Below, piece by piece: positions 22,219-32,746 of a stretch of 64,000 bases of DNA (within the stretch, counting starts at the first letter, position 1; each line of letters opens with the position of its first letter). The translations under genes and the position numbers were made by a program. This stretch comes from Eurosta solidaginis (Eukaryota; Arthropoda; Insecta; Diptera; Tephritidae). The notes beneath the pieces were generated by a model. It did no database searches. It was not told the DNA's origin and worked only from the letters and a program-made list of their open reading frames with translations. The stretch is taken from positions 195,733,477-195,797,476 of the forward strand of contig NC_090322.1 in NCBI RefSeq assembly GCF_040869045.1. Direction: 5' to 3'.

Positions 22219-25200
22219 TTAAGTTGAATTATTCGTATTAACACGAGTTGCATTATTTCCATCACCACCACCTGCACTCGCGCTAGAGCTGCTACCATCT
22301 AAACTAGTGACGTTAATAACACCTGTTGACAGTGTACCACCCATATCGCTACTTATGAAGCGATGCATGAAATCACGGCAGCGTGTCTCACGGTAAATAT
22401 CGCGTACAGTGTTTGTAGTGCTATTGCGCAGCAATACGCTACCAAAAACAATAGCTGTGGGAAAAAAGTAAAAAAAAAATTATTTGTCTCAAATTTACAA
22501 CAAGGAATTCGTTTGGTACTACAAATTTATCACATACCAACTTGCTGTAAATTATAGTACTGCCGCTCAATGCCTTGACGTAGAAACATACACAAATGTA
22601 CAAATACGTTACGACGCGGCGAGCTAAGCAAGGCAATTAATTCCATTGCTTCAGCTGTAGTATTCGTTTGCAGCAAATCTTCAACAAATGGATCGAGTAA
22701 TGGCTTCTCGGGCAAATCTAGGAGCATAAGTAATGCTTCAGCGGCATCTTGGGGTGTGCCAGCTGTGAAGTAATATTAAATTTTATAATTCGTTATCTCT
22801 TATATTTTTATATTAGAGTACTCACGAAACTCTTCACTTGACCACATATCCAACCAATCTCGTATAACATTAAATTGTGGACTACGTGCATACTTATATT
22901 CCAATGTTGAAAATGCACCTTCGACTTTGTCGCCCTGCTTATGTAAATAGTCGATGAGAAAGAAAAATTCGCGCGGCATTGTTACACGGAATTCTGGTGA
23001 TTCATCGTTCATCTTCAATTAGAGTAAAACATAATTGTATTGGGTGACAATAAGTAAGCAATGTTAAGTTTGGTTCAAGTGACACTTTTTAACACAACTT
23101 ATTTCGTTGACGCCTGAATGTCAATTGCGCCCACTTTCACCAGCAGGAGGCGGTGAACGGTAGAGAGGGAGAGTTAAAGAATAGGAAAGGGGACGGCTAT
23201 GGAGGATAAAAAGAAGATACGTTCAGAAGGAGGGAGGCGAGTTGTCTGCACAGAGCATGGCGAGAAAACGGATTGGTCCCAGCGGGTTATGGGGTCAGAA
23301 TATACCCGCGGTAGGTATGCCTGTAGTACGAGGCTACTAAAATACCAGATTCAAGGGGCTGTGTAGCGCAACACTTTCAGATTGCCAGAGCAATATATAG
23401 CTTCTCCAAACTCAATTGTCAACCACATCTATCCGCGGCGAATCCTGTTTCACTAACAGACCAGGCTCTGGCGACCCCAAGCTCCTCATGGAACTTGGGG
23501 GTGGGGAGGGAGGGATGGCCTGAAGGTTTAATGTCGCCATATAAATCGTTCCCGAGATGGTCGGGCTTAATGGTGCTGTGTTACCGGAGCGTATCGGATC
23601 TGTATCCGGCAAAGGACAATCACATCGATAACACTCCCCAAATCCTTCGGGTAGAAAACTTATCGCTACAACAACAACAACCACAACAGAAAACGGATTG
23701 TTAGAGGGTAGGAAGAATAGAGATAGAGGTGCGGATGGAGAATAAAAAGAGAAGAAAGAATCTATACATTTACCACTACTCACCAACTCTTTTAGCTGTG
23801 TTTGCGTATATTCGCATAGGGGACGTTCAGTGCGGCACAAAGTCTCTACTGAAAGACCAAAGCAACTTGGTTTATATTCCCCAGTAACGGTTAGAAATAT
23901 ATCTGGTCCATTTTTTACATGCAATATTAAAATATCAAAATCAAATTTCCAATTGGTTGTACGTATCTTTTTTAAGAGTCCAGTAATTGATCGTATATCG
24001 GCAAGTAATTTTACGCGTACACTTTTGGTACTTTCCGTGATGAGCAAATCTGAACGCGGCTCCACTTGTAACCACTTTTCGCATATATCATTCAATGGTG
24101 GATCTTTAACTTTGAACATAAATTCCACTGGCATTGGACAGTTATTCGAGACCGTGAAATCACTCACTGCCACTTCATTGAAACGTATCACACCAAAGTC
24201 GATGACTGTCTTTTCAACAATTATTTGTGGCTGATTTTCATTTTCACGTTTATCTACCAACTTTAGTACTTCTTCGTGTACACGTTTGTAAAGTTTTTCA
24301 TCTTTAGTTTTTATTTTAACACGGAATATAGCATAGACTGGTTTATGATCACTCATACGTATATCCATTATGCTATCGTATGCCAATTGTTCGATACGTA
24401 CACCTTTCCAAAGAATGCGATCACAAAATGCAGGTGCGCGTTGCTTTTCGCTATTTGTAGGAAGTGAGAAGTGTTGAAATAATTAATTAATTGAAATAAT
24501 TATGTACCTAAATACCTGCTGTCAAAGTTATCAGTACCAACATCGTATTTATAAGTTGGTCGAAATTTGATGCGCCCTTCAGAGAAGCCATCAAAGCAAT
24601 TACCTTTACCCATTTCGATGCGCAACTGATCATAGTTCACAAGTACATCGTAAGCGTCTGGAGAAGCGCGATTACATTGTAGTTGCAAGCCAGGCGGCTC
24701 CTCAATACGATAATTTAAGTCACCAATCCAAAATATATGACTAAAAAGTTTTTTGATAGGTGTTTTTTTTTCAAATATAATTATCAAATATTTATTACAA
24801 TAAAACCGATTAAATTAATTTCAAAAGTTGAACGTTCTACCAATAATTACGGTCATGATAAAAACACCAAAGTGAGAGTTTATCATGATTACAGTCAAGC
24901 ATTGCATTTTTATTATTCTCTAAAAACGATAACGTTGTTTTGACTTAAGGCTGTGATTTTTTTGAAATAACCGTGTTTTACTAAACATATTCAGAAACTA
25001 GCGCGTATTTTCACTTACTCATGATCATTTATGGTACGTTTAAGATCATCGTCGAATATCATACCACGCACAATACCACCATAATCCTCATTTCTTGCCT
25101 CAACAAATCCCATATGCGCCGCCAGATGACAGTTTATAAAACAAATATTTCCCTCATTCAATTGAATGCTAACGCCAACACCACCTTTATTACCAAGCGT

Positions 25201-27453
25201 ATTGAATACACCACGCGCTACAGTTTTAACACGACATCGTGCTATATATGGCCTCAGTGATTTGCGTATGAAAATTGTTAACATCATTCCGACGAGGCGA
25301 ACGCTAGTCAACTCTTCATATTCTGCGCCCTTGTGTAGACTCGATAACAATTTACTTCTATAATATGAGAGTTTATTACATTAGATAGTTATGTGTATAA
25401 GTACTTCTTTTAAACTTGCATCCATAGTGGATCAGGGCGATTTTCGCTAAACGTCAAAGCTTTTGCGGATGTTCCCAATTCTTGAAACCCAATGGCATAT
25501 ATATCGGCAGCTTCATCACCATTTGCCAGCCATAAATCTAATGGGCTATCACTATATGGTTTGTTATTTACATTCCATGTGCCGCAATATATTCTAATAG
25601 ATAATGATATAATATATTGATTAACATGCATAATTCAGTAGTATGTGAAACTTAAATCCCGTTCACACGAACAAAGTATACAAACCTAAAATCATTGAAA
25701 ACAATATATTCATTTTCGCGTCGTTTCAGTTCTTGCTTCACTTCGCCTATCTGTCGATAATCATTGAGCCAACTATAACTTAATATCGACTCTGTGGCAA
25801 TGCTTGAGTGCGTCATTGAAAATTTAGCTGATACGATTTGTGCATGAAATGTTTCGAAATCTGATGCACCATCCGCTGATATGATGGGGTAATAAAAGTA
25901 CTTGACGGCCGATTCACCGCTAGTTTTGAGATTAAAATTCAATTGCGATATTGAACCTTTTTTATCTAATAATAAAAAAATAAGACTTAATGTTGTTGTT
26001 GAAGCGATAAGAACACTCCCCGAAGGCTTTGAAGAGTGTTATCGATGTTCATAGTCCTTTGCCGGATGCAGATCCGGTACGTTCGGGTAACAAGCACAAT
26101 CAAGGTACTAGCCCTACCATTTCGGAAACGATTTGGTATGACCACACGAACCGTCTAGACCATGCCGCCATCCCACCCGTAGATACTTGAAGAACTTGGT
26201 GAGGTTGACAATTGGTATGGATAAGCTATGCAACCCCTTGAAAGGGTTGCGCTATACAACCCCTTTAATCAATTTGGTATTTATGTCGTCTCTTACTACA
26301 GGCATACCTGCCGCGGGTATATTCTAAGCCCCCTAACATGCTGGGGGTATTAATTAATTAAAATTTAATCCTAACTCGAAGCGTTACGTTAGATAGTGAC
26401 CTTCAAATTGAGAAAGCAATCTTAGGAACTTTGTATTTGGAAATAAACCTTTAAAAGTTACAAAAGTTCTACATAATTACATAAATTTTCTGAAAACCCA
26501 TTTTCACATTTATTGAATGAGTATACCACACTAATATTTGGCAAAGTTCTGTCCTCTTATTCTCCTTCTCGTTAAATACACTATTAATGTTGATCCGGTA
26601 CGATCCGTAAGCTAGCACCATGCTCGACTATGTTGTTGTTGTTCTTTATCGTTAATACAACAACAGCAACATGCTCGACCATCTCGGGAACGATTTAATA
26701 TGACCACGTTAAACCAATACCTTAAACTATCAGGGGATGTTTTCCTCTTATCATACCTATCATTCAACTTATGGTCAGATACTTTTGATTTGAACTGTTG
26801 ATATCAAATCAGAATCAATAATTTCCACAAATTTCAACGTTATTTCACTTTGTATAAAAGTACAGATGGGTATAAAATATACATATATGTATATACAGAT
26901 ATACGCAAAACAGATTAGATAACACAGAGTAGCAATAAAAAAAAATAAAGAGAAAATGTAAACAAAACCTTACCACTGCCCATCTGAAAACTTTCGTTCA
27001 ATGCAAAAACCTTATCAATGGATAAATCGTTAACATTGCGTGGGGGTAAACGCGCAGCAGCTAATGAGAAAACTGCGTAAGTTCCGCCCGCCACTGACAC
27101 CACCAAAGCTAATAGACGGCTGCGATGCTCTTGTCCAATTATCTGGTAGGCTTCGAAAATCTATAAAAGCAACACAAAAATAATGTTACATACATTATAT
27201 ACTTAGAGCACATCTATAGATACAAACATACTGATAAGACTTTTTCATTATCCTTGAATTTTCGTTGCACTATCTCAATTGTACTCAAAGACGGCGACTC
27301 TCCATCCCTCACATCACTTTCCCTAGCAGCAGCAGCACTTCCCAATAATCCAGTACTGGATACAGCAGCTGATATTGTGGGGATACTATTCAATGACGAT
27401 AGCGTTGGTGTTGAAGACGCAGACGTCATGGCTGCTCTTGGTTCACTATTCAT
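22219..27453 (-). CDS. Ocrl: Inositol polyphosphate 5-phosphatase OCRL, 10 exons
   Basis: Phosphatidylinositol-4,5-bisphosphate 5-phosphatase of the OCRL/INPP5B family, acting in endocytic traffic and cytokinesis. Exons (- strand): 27453-27232, 27160-26974, 25965-25686, 25593-25420, 25357-25019, 24740-24516, 24450-23784, 23012-22826, 22762-22538, 22454-22219. They join in frame to about 913 aa (human OCRL is 901). Residues about 50-225 are the PH-like part. The catalytic domain starts at YCGTWNVN (about 232) and shows GNKGG, NCHLAAH, FWIGDLNYR, RAPAFCDRILW and SDHKPV. An ASH region follows (about 560-690), then a RhoGAP-like domain to a Ser/Asn-rich tail. Nine introns; intron 4 needs a GC donor (AT|gcaagt). 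Introns 2 and 7 carry SINE-like copies. The start ATG opens a Ser/Ala-rich leader and could be displaced by an upstream exon. Confidence 0.95.
23276..23687 (+). mobile_element. Short (CAA)n-tailed retroposon, copy B, in Ocrl intron 7
   Basis: A full-length copy of the family, antisense to Ocrl. A 13-bp direct repeat AGAAAACGGATTG flanks it (23263-23275 and 23688-23700). It contains the CCTATCCGCGGCGAATCCTG, GGCTCTGGCGACCCCAAGC and CCTTCGG hairpin blocks and ends ACAACAACAACCACAAC. Confidence 0.88.
25983..26347 (-). mobile_element. Short (CAA)n-tailed retroposon, copy C, in Ocrl intron 2
   Basis: An inverted copy relative to A and B, in the same sense as Ocrl. It starts GTTGTTGTTGAAGCGATAAG and ends CATGCTGGGGG, covering all family blocks with more substitutions. 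The flanks are AT-rich, so a target duplication cannot be read with confidence. Confidence 0.8.
26580..26750 (-). mobile_element. Short retroposon, partial and disrupted copy D
   Basis: It has GATCCGGTACGATCCG, a GTTGTTGTTGTTCTTTATCG piece and ACCATCTCGGGAACGATTTA, in the wrong spacing for one intact unit. This suggests two fragments or an internal rearrangement. It lies in Ocrl intron 2. Confidence 0.55.
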
Positions 27454-27690
27454 ATTTTATTTCAAACTATTAATCAAATTAAATAGAATGCAGGTAAATA
27501 TTCAGCGAAATAATAGTCCGCTTCTCAATTTTTTCTCGTATCTATTTTTAGCAAGTTTCCTCTACACTCTGTTTTGTTTGTTTTAAAAAACGTCATTGAA
27601 AAAGCCAAGTACGTCAGATTGTGTGACCTATGACTTCGACGTCAGTTGTCACTTCCGAGTTCCGCTGCGACGTCTTCGTTATGGGTGAGT
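27454..27690. promoter_or_regulatory. Ocrl 5' flank, possible divergent promoter
   Basis: This is the sequence upstream of the Ocrl start codon. It contains two GACGTC palindromes (27638-27643 and 27669-27674). On the + strand these are followed by ATGGGTGAGT (27681), which looks like a start codon next to a 5' splice donor. A divergent + strand gene may begin here, but I could not find its next exon. No TATA box stands out. Confidence 0.35.
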
Positions 27691-27699
27691 TGTTTTAAC

Positions 27700-28914
27700 T
27701 CCATTGCATTGTTTTCGTATTCACTTTGCTTATATTTTGATGAAAAAAACTTTGTCAAATTATAATTTATTTTAGTGTTTGTAATACACTTTGGTTGTTT
27801 AGTAAGTATACAAATTAAATTAATATTGTTTAATATGAAGCTTCGCTGCTCCTAATGTCACTCTGCTATTGTGCGACCGTTGAAAATTTATTCTCAATCA
27901 TGAAATGTCAAATACAGCACTGCCAACCAGTGATGGAACGATATTTCACTATCGTGGATTGTATCGCCGCGAATGAAAAATCGCTAATAGTCATATCGCA
28001 ATCCAAATATATCAGTGATTGGCGATTTTCCTTCATTCGATTCCTTTGAATGATAATCATCTCGCCAATTGCCGTCATCCAGTGAGTTTTACAGCTCCGG
28101 CTCACGCTCAATTCTCACGGGAATGCTCTGGATCATTGAGAGACTTGAGAAGCAGATGTCGTAAATTTTCGCACACGAATGAAATGTGATAGGCAGATGT
28201 CGCCGCTGTTTTTCATTTATCTCATACAGCGAAAGACTAAGCAGCGACATCTACATTTGAAAAAGCAGGTTTATTAAAGGCAGCGTTGCCAAACTAAAAA
28301 TAAGTAATTAACAAATTATTTGGCTCACAAATTGAACCAGACTTCTATCTGGATTTATCTGGCTCAAATCGTTGTTGTTGCATTTACATGCAAAATTATT
28401 TATCTGGCTCAGGATTTTGCCACCGGATGACGGCAAATACCGATATTCCTTCATGAAAAATGAAAATCACCTCTGGTAGCATTTCGCCAATAGCGATATT
28501 TCTTCATGAAGCGATATTTCTTTACTCGGTTGTGTTTACTTTTAGCTAGTTTGCTCTTTCAGGCGACGTTATTTTGAATTGATAATTTTAGAAACGACGG
28601 TTGGCTGCGAAAATTTGGTTGTATTACTGTATTAAAAATCCGTTTTAATACCGAGTAAAAGTCAACCCATTCTTCATTCAGTAGTGGGAAAAAAAGAATG
28701 CACTCTTGAACTCATTCGAAGAAAGAATGAAGTAATTGAATGAAACACAAACATTTTTCAACACAGAATAAGCATTCAAATGAATGAGTGTGCACACACT
28801 TTTCTAGTACCAATCACCCTACAAGACAGGTACCCGTTACCTAATCGATTACTTAATCGTTACCAATAACTTGGTCACCAATTATCGTCTTAATGACTTT
28901 TACATTAGCCGTGT
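27700..28914. other. No gene recognised
   Basis: The region has short unsupported frames. It contains scattered repeats of GCGATATTTC / GAAATATCG type near 27930-28010 and 28480-28520, possibly parts of a short inverted repeat. No exon was identified. Confidence 0.35.
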
Positions 28915-29305
28915 TTTTTAACACGCGCGTATACGTTTCGTTTGCGCGTGTTAAAAAACGCCTATCTTCGCTTAGATAATGCTTAGGAGACCCATCTAGC
29001 GGCTGTGGTAAAACAACTAGCTACAGCAACAGGGTGTACCGAAAAGCGGAGACGCAACGCTCTGATGGCCATAGGGTATAACATATAGCTGAATCAGTTG
29101 CGATGAATTGTGGACACACATATAATACATAGAATTAGTGTACAGGGTGAAACAAAGACACATATTTCAGTTACATCTGAGTATAATGCGTATTGAAATT
29201 TAGTAGGACAAAATTTATGCGCAGCAATTTCAGAGGTGTATTTATAGTTTGTCTCTTAGCAGTCAATATAAAGTTTAAGCGTAAACGGATATACGCGTGT
29301 TAAAA
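28915..29305. mobile_element. MITE, family AGCCGTG (copy 2)
   Basis: The terminal inverted repeats are well preserved: left AGCCGTGTTTTTTAACACGC, right GCGTGTTAAAAAACACGGCT. The flanking ATT on both sides suggests a 3-bp duplication. The interior matches copy 1 (10064-10437) in the same orientation. It is non-coding. Confidence 0.85.
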
Positions 29306-31000
29306 AACACGGCTATTGCTGTCGTGAAAAAGGTAATGCGGCAGTTACCCACCGACGTGTGCCGTACGTAAGGACGTTTGTCCTACGAAGCACGTTTGAC
29401 CGAACTCTCAAGCCCGTAGGAATCAATGTGTGCGTCTGTGTACATGTACATAAGATATTTGTGTGTGTATTGTTTACAGATAAGCACTGTTGCCATTGAC
29501 CATTTTGCATGTATGCTTATGGAAACATCAACTTTTTCCAATTTAATTTTTGATATTGTAAAAGGCCGGAATACTATTAAATAAGTATAAATAGATTAAA
29601 TATTTATAATCAGCACTTTTACATAATTATTTCGAATTATTTTCACAATTTTTCAAACTTTAATTAGGCGTTTTTGCATAAAATTGCAAACGGTCAAAAA
29701 TTAGCGCACAAAAGTTTACTAGGCAACTCTGTCTAGTGAGAGAGCGATCAGCTGACACGTTGTTACGGAAAAAATCAAAATTGTTTTGATTTCTACGTTC
29801 CGGGATACGTACGTACGGGCGTTGCACGTCAGTGAGTTTTCGTTTATATTGCACTCATAAGATAGGTCGTGTCAGCTGACACGTTTTTTCTACGTACGTT
29901 CGTCAGTAACCACGGCTTAACGCATGCGCTCTCTCAAAATAGTGTACGTGTGACTCGCTTTCTCGCTCTTACCTATTGTGTTTTCGACATTCCTTCTCGC
30001 TCGATGTTATTTACATTTTAAAGTTACTTCATTAGGTATGTTTTCGTTATCGCTAACCAAAACATATGCAACAACAACAACACGGGTAACTGGCCTATCG
30101 GTTACCCGTACCGGTTACCTTCTGTCAATTTGCTTTTTATATGAATGAAACGCGTCCCTTTTGTTTAAATAATATTTAATTATGAATAAATTATGTATAC
30201 AATGGTTTTTACAAATAATTTCCTTAATTTTCTAGTAAACCTTACATATGTGCATATTTATATGTACAAACTACATACATATGTAGAGACATAAACTTAT
30301 TCGTAGTCGTGCCCTTTCTGAAACCATTTTGAGTTTCGAAGCTCACACTGATGGTGCTCACTTTTTCCTGCGCGGGTGGTGTTGTTAGTATCAGTTTGCA
30401 TAGATATGAGTGTTGTAGATATAATACCGGAATATATGCAGCCCCATTTCGTGCTATCAAAGTCGATTTGCAGGTGATGTTGAGCCTTTGAACTTGACCC
30501 TTTTCCATAATATGCGTGGTAGGGCCTTATATGTGATACTAAAAAGGGACAGTTGTCGCAGTTTTCTTGTAGTTTGAGCAAATGTACGTTCTTCTTACAG
30601 CCACAGCTGGAATATTGCTATGCCCACATCGGCAAATCGAATTACCTAGAATGAAAAAGAAACCAATATCAGTAAGGATAGATAATAAGTTTTTAATATA
30701 ACCGGAAGTGCTTAATAAATACAAGATACTCAAGGGGATTTCAGATAACCAGAATCAGGACCTGTAAAGTAAATTCAAGTGATTCTCCACCATGCCAAGG
30801 CATCTTCCGGTAGCGGGGGTACCCGAAGATTATAACAAGGGATAATTGATAGATGTTGGGGTAATAGATAGTAAATTAGGCGTGCTACAAAAACAAAAAC
30901 GAATAAATGCAGATGACTGTTTAATCCATTATGCGAAGTTCTTTGATTGGATGTGCAAATTGAAACGGGCAAAGTACTGCTAAAACTGCTTTCCCCGAGT
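29306..31000. other. Intergenic, no supported gene
   Basis: The region holds short inverted stretches with TCAGCTGACACG at 29747 and 29871 and several ACGTACG motifs, which may be ends of another MITE. The - strand frame 30581-30297 has a C-x-x-C (CDNC) near its start but cannot be joined to a recognisable protein. Confidence 0.35.
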
Positions 31001-31030
31001 AACCCGGGAACGAATTGATATGACTACGTC

Positions 31031-31113
31031 TATTCTTGTTGTTGTTGTTGTAGCGATTAGGTTACTCCCCGAAGGCTTTGGGGAGTGTTATCGATGTGAT
31101 GGTCCTTTATCGG
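31031..31113 (-). mobile_element. Short retroposon, partial copy E
   Basis: It contains GTTGTTGTTGTTGTAGCGAT, CTCCCCGAAGGCTTTGGGGA and GTGTTATCGATGTGATGGTC, then diverges near 31113. Only the 3' fifth of the unit is present. Confidence 0.75.
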
Positions 31114-31370
31114 TCAGTGCCGAGCACCAATTCCCTTTTGGACAGGAAATTAAACGTTTGGTTGTCTGCAAGTTTATCATACGCCAGTACAGAACATACT
31201 CGTTTGCTGGATCTGAGCAGTACATCTAATTTTCCCAGATTTTCTGGGCTCAGCGAAGGTATCCTCCTGAATGGTGCATGTGTACCCTGCTGCCTTGCCT
31301 GGCCGCTCACCCAACAACACCAGGTACGACGGAACTTGCCGTGCGACACCCAAAGTGCACTCACGCTTCT
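31114..31370. other. Unclassified repeat remnant, possible LINE piece
   Basis: The stretch between copies E and F contains broken frames on both strands. No named motif was seen. Confidence 0.3.
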
Positions 31371-31384
31371 CATGGCTCCAGCGG

Positions 31385-31801
31385 CCCCCAGCGGGTTAGG
31401 GGGTCAGAATATACCCGCGGTAGGTATGCCTGTCGTAAGAGGCGACTAAAGTACCAGATTCAAGGGGCTGTGTAGCGCAACCCTTCAGGTTGCCAGCGCA
31501 ATATATAGCTTCTCCAAACCCAATTGTCAACCTCACCTATCCGCGGCGAAACCTGTTTCACTAGCAGACGAGGCTCTGGCGACCCCAAGCTCCTCAAGGA
31601 ACTTGGGGATGGGGAGGGAGGGATGGCCTGAAGGTTTAACATGGCCACATAAATCGTTCCCAAGATGGTCGGGCTAGCACTTTAATGATGCTGTGTTACC
31701 GGAGCGTACCGGATCTGTATCCGGAAAAGGACCATCACATCGATAACACTCCCCAAAGCCTTCGGGGAGCAACCTTAACGCTACAACAACAACAACAACA
31801 A
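31385..31801 (+). mobile_element. Short (CAA)n-tailed retroposon, copy F, inserted in copy G
   Basis: A full-length copy ending in CAACAACAACAACAACA. It is flanked by CATGGCTCCAGCGG (31371-31384) and CATGACTCCAGCGG (31802-31815), a 14-bp duplication with one mismatch. The duplicated bases are the 5' end of copy G, so F landed at the start of a resident member of its own family. Confidence 0.85.
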
Positions 31802-32035
31802 CATGACTCCAGCGGGTTAGTGGGCTTAGAGTATACCCGTGGTAGCTATGCCTGTCGTAAGAGGCGACTAAAATACTAAATTGATTCAAGGGGTTTTGTA
31901 GCGCAATCCTTTCAATGGGTTGCCAGCGCAATATATAGCCTCTCCAACCCAATTGTCAACGTCACCTACCCGTGGCGAATCCTGTTTCTTTAACAGCCGT
32001 GGCTCTGGCGACCTCACGTTCCTTATGGATCTACA
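31802..32035 (+). mobile_element. Short retroposon, truncated copy G
   Basis: The 5' half of the unit is present: CCAGCGGGTTAGTGGG, GCCTGTCGTAAGAGGCGACT and CGAATCCTGTTTC. It stops after the GGCTCTGGCGACC block and loses the (CAA)n tail. It is more diverged than F and has small insertions (AAATTGATTC, TTTCAATGGG). Confidence 0.8.
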
Positions 32036-32746
32036 TTTGAAGGCGCTTAGTTAGCTGACATCGCTTACTTAACCGGTAGATTCTAAAGTAAAAACCAAAA
32101 CACAAAATATAGGTTTGGTTGAAGTGGTCGGTTCATGAGGATCTCACATAGACTGAATGAGTCCGTAGTGTTACCAGAAGTTTTAACGACCAAGCTGAAA
32201 ACCCTATCAAGAACCAGGACCTATGTTATAAAAAAACTCCGTCCTCTTGACAAATACTAGAAGCTTCCTAGGACTTAAGCCACTTGCTGCTTCTGGATCT
32301 GACAGCTTTATCACTCCTAATAGCTGGAGCCTTAGCCTGGCAAGCACAGGGCACGATATTTCTCAGGGGGCCAGGTATTTCTCGAGGGGGCCCGCGATTT
32401 AGAGGTACTAAGACATTTTTTTTTAATTCAGGAGAGTCTTTAGTTGTTCCATGTGGAAATTCTAAGCCGAATTTCAAAAGCAACGAATATTGATAATGAT
32501 TTTTTACCTGGTCCCTCGAACAGTGAGGAGACGATAAAAACATCCAACAAAAATATATGTTTACATGAATCCGAAATCGTAAAGTTTTCGTGGTAACACT
32601 GGTTCATCTTCAAAAAGCCTTCCAACAATACCACCAACTCTGTATCAAAGTATAGATTATTTAAACGACTTCGATATCGGTACCGTGAATAATGAGTTTT
32701 TGCGATCTGAAGAAGTCAACGAAATAATTCGTCGAGGTCATCAAAA

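Noticed and set aside
23412..24386. Long 324-residue open frame on the - strand
   Set aside because: Only its first part (to 23784) is Ocrl exon 7. The rest reads through the intron 7 donor into the short retroposon copy B, and correct splicing goes to 23012.
30297..30581. ORF with LQENCDNCPFL, considered as an SPT4-like or small zinc protein
   Set aside because: Only the short cysteine pair is suggestive. The rest does not follow any family I know, and no consistent exon structure could be built.
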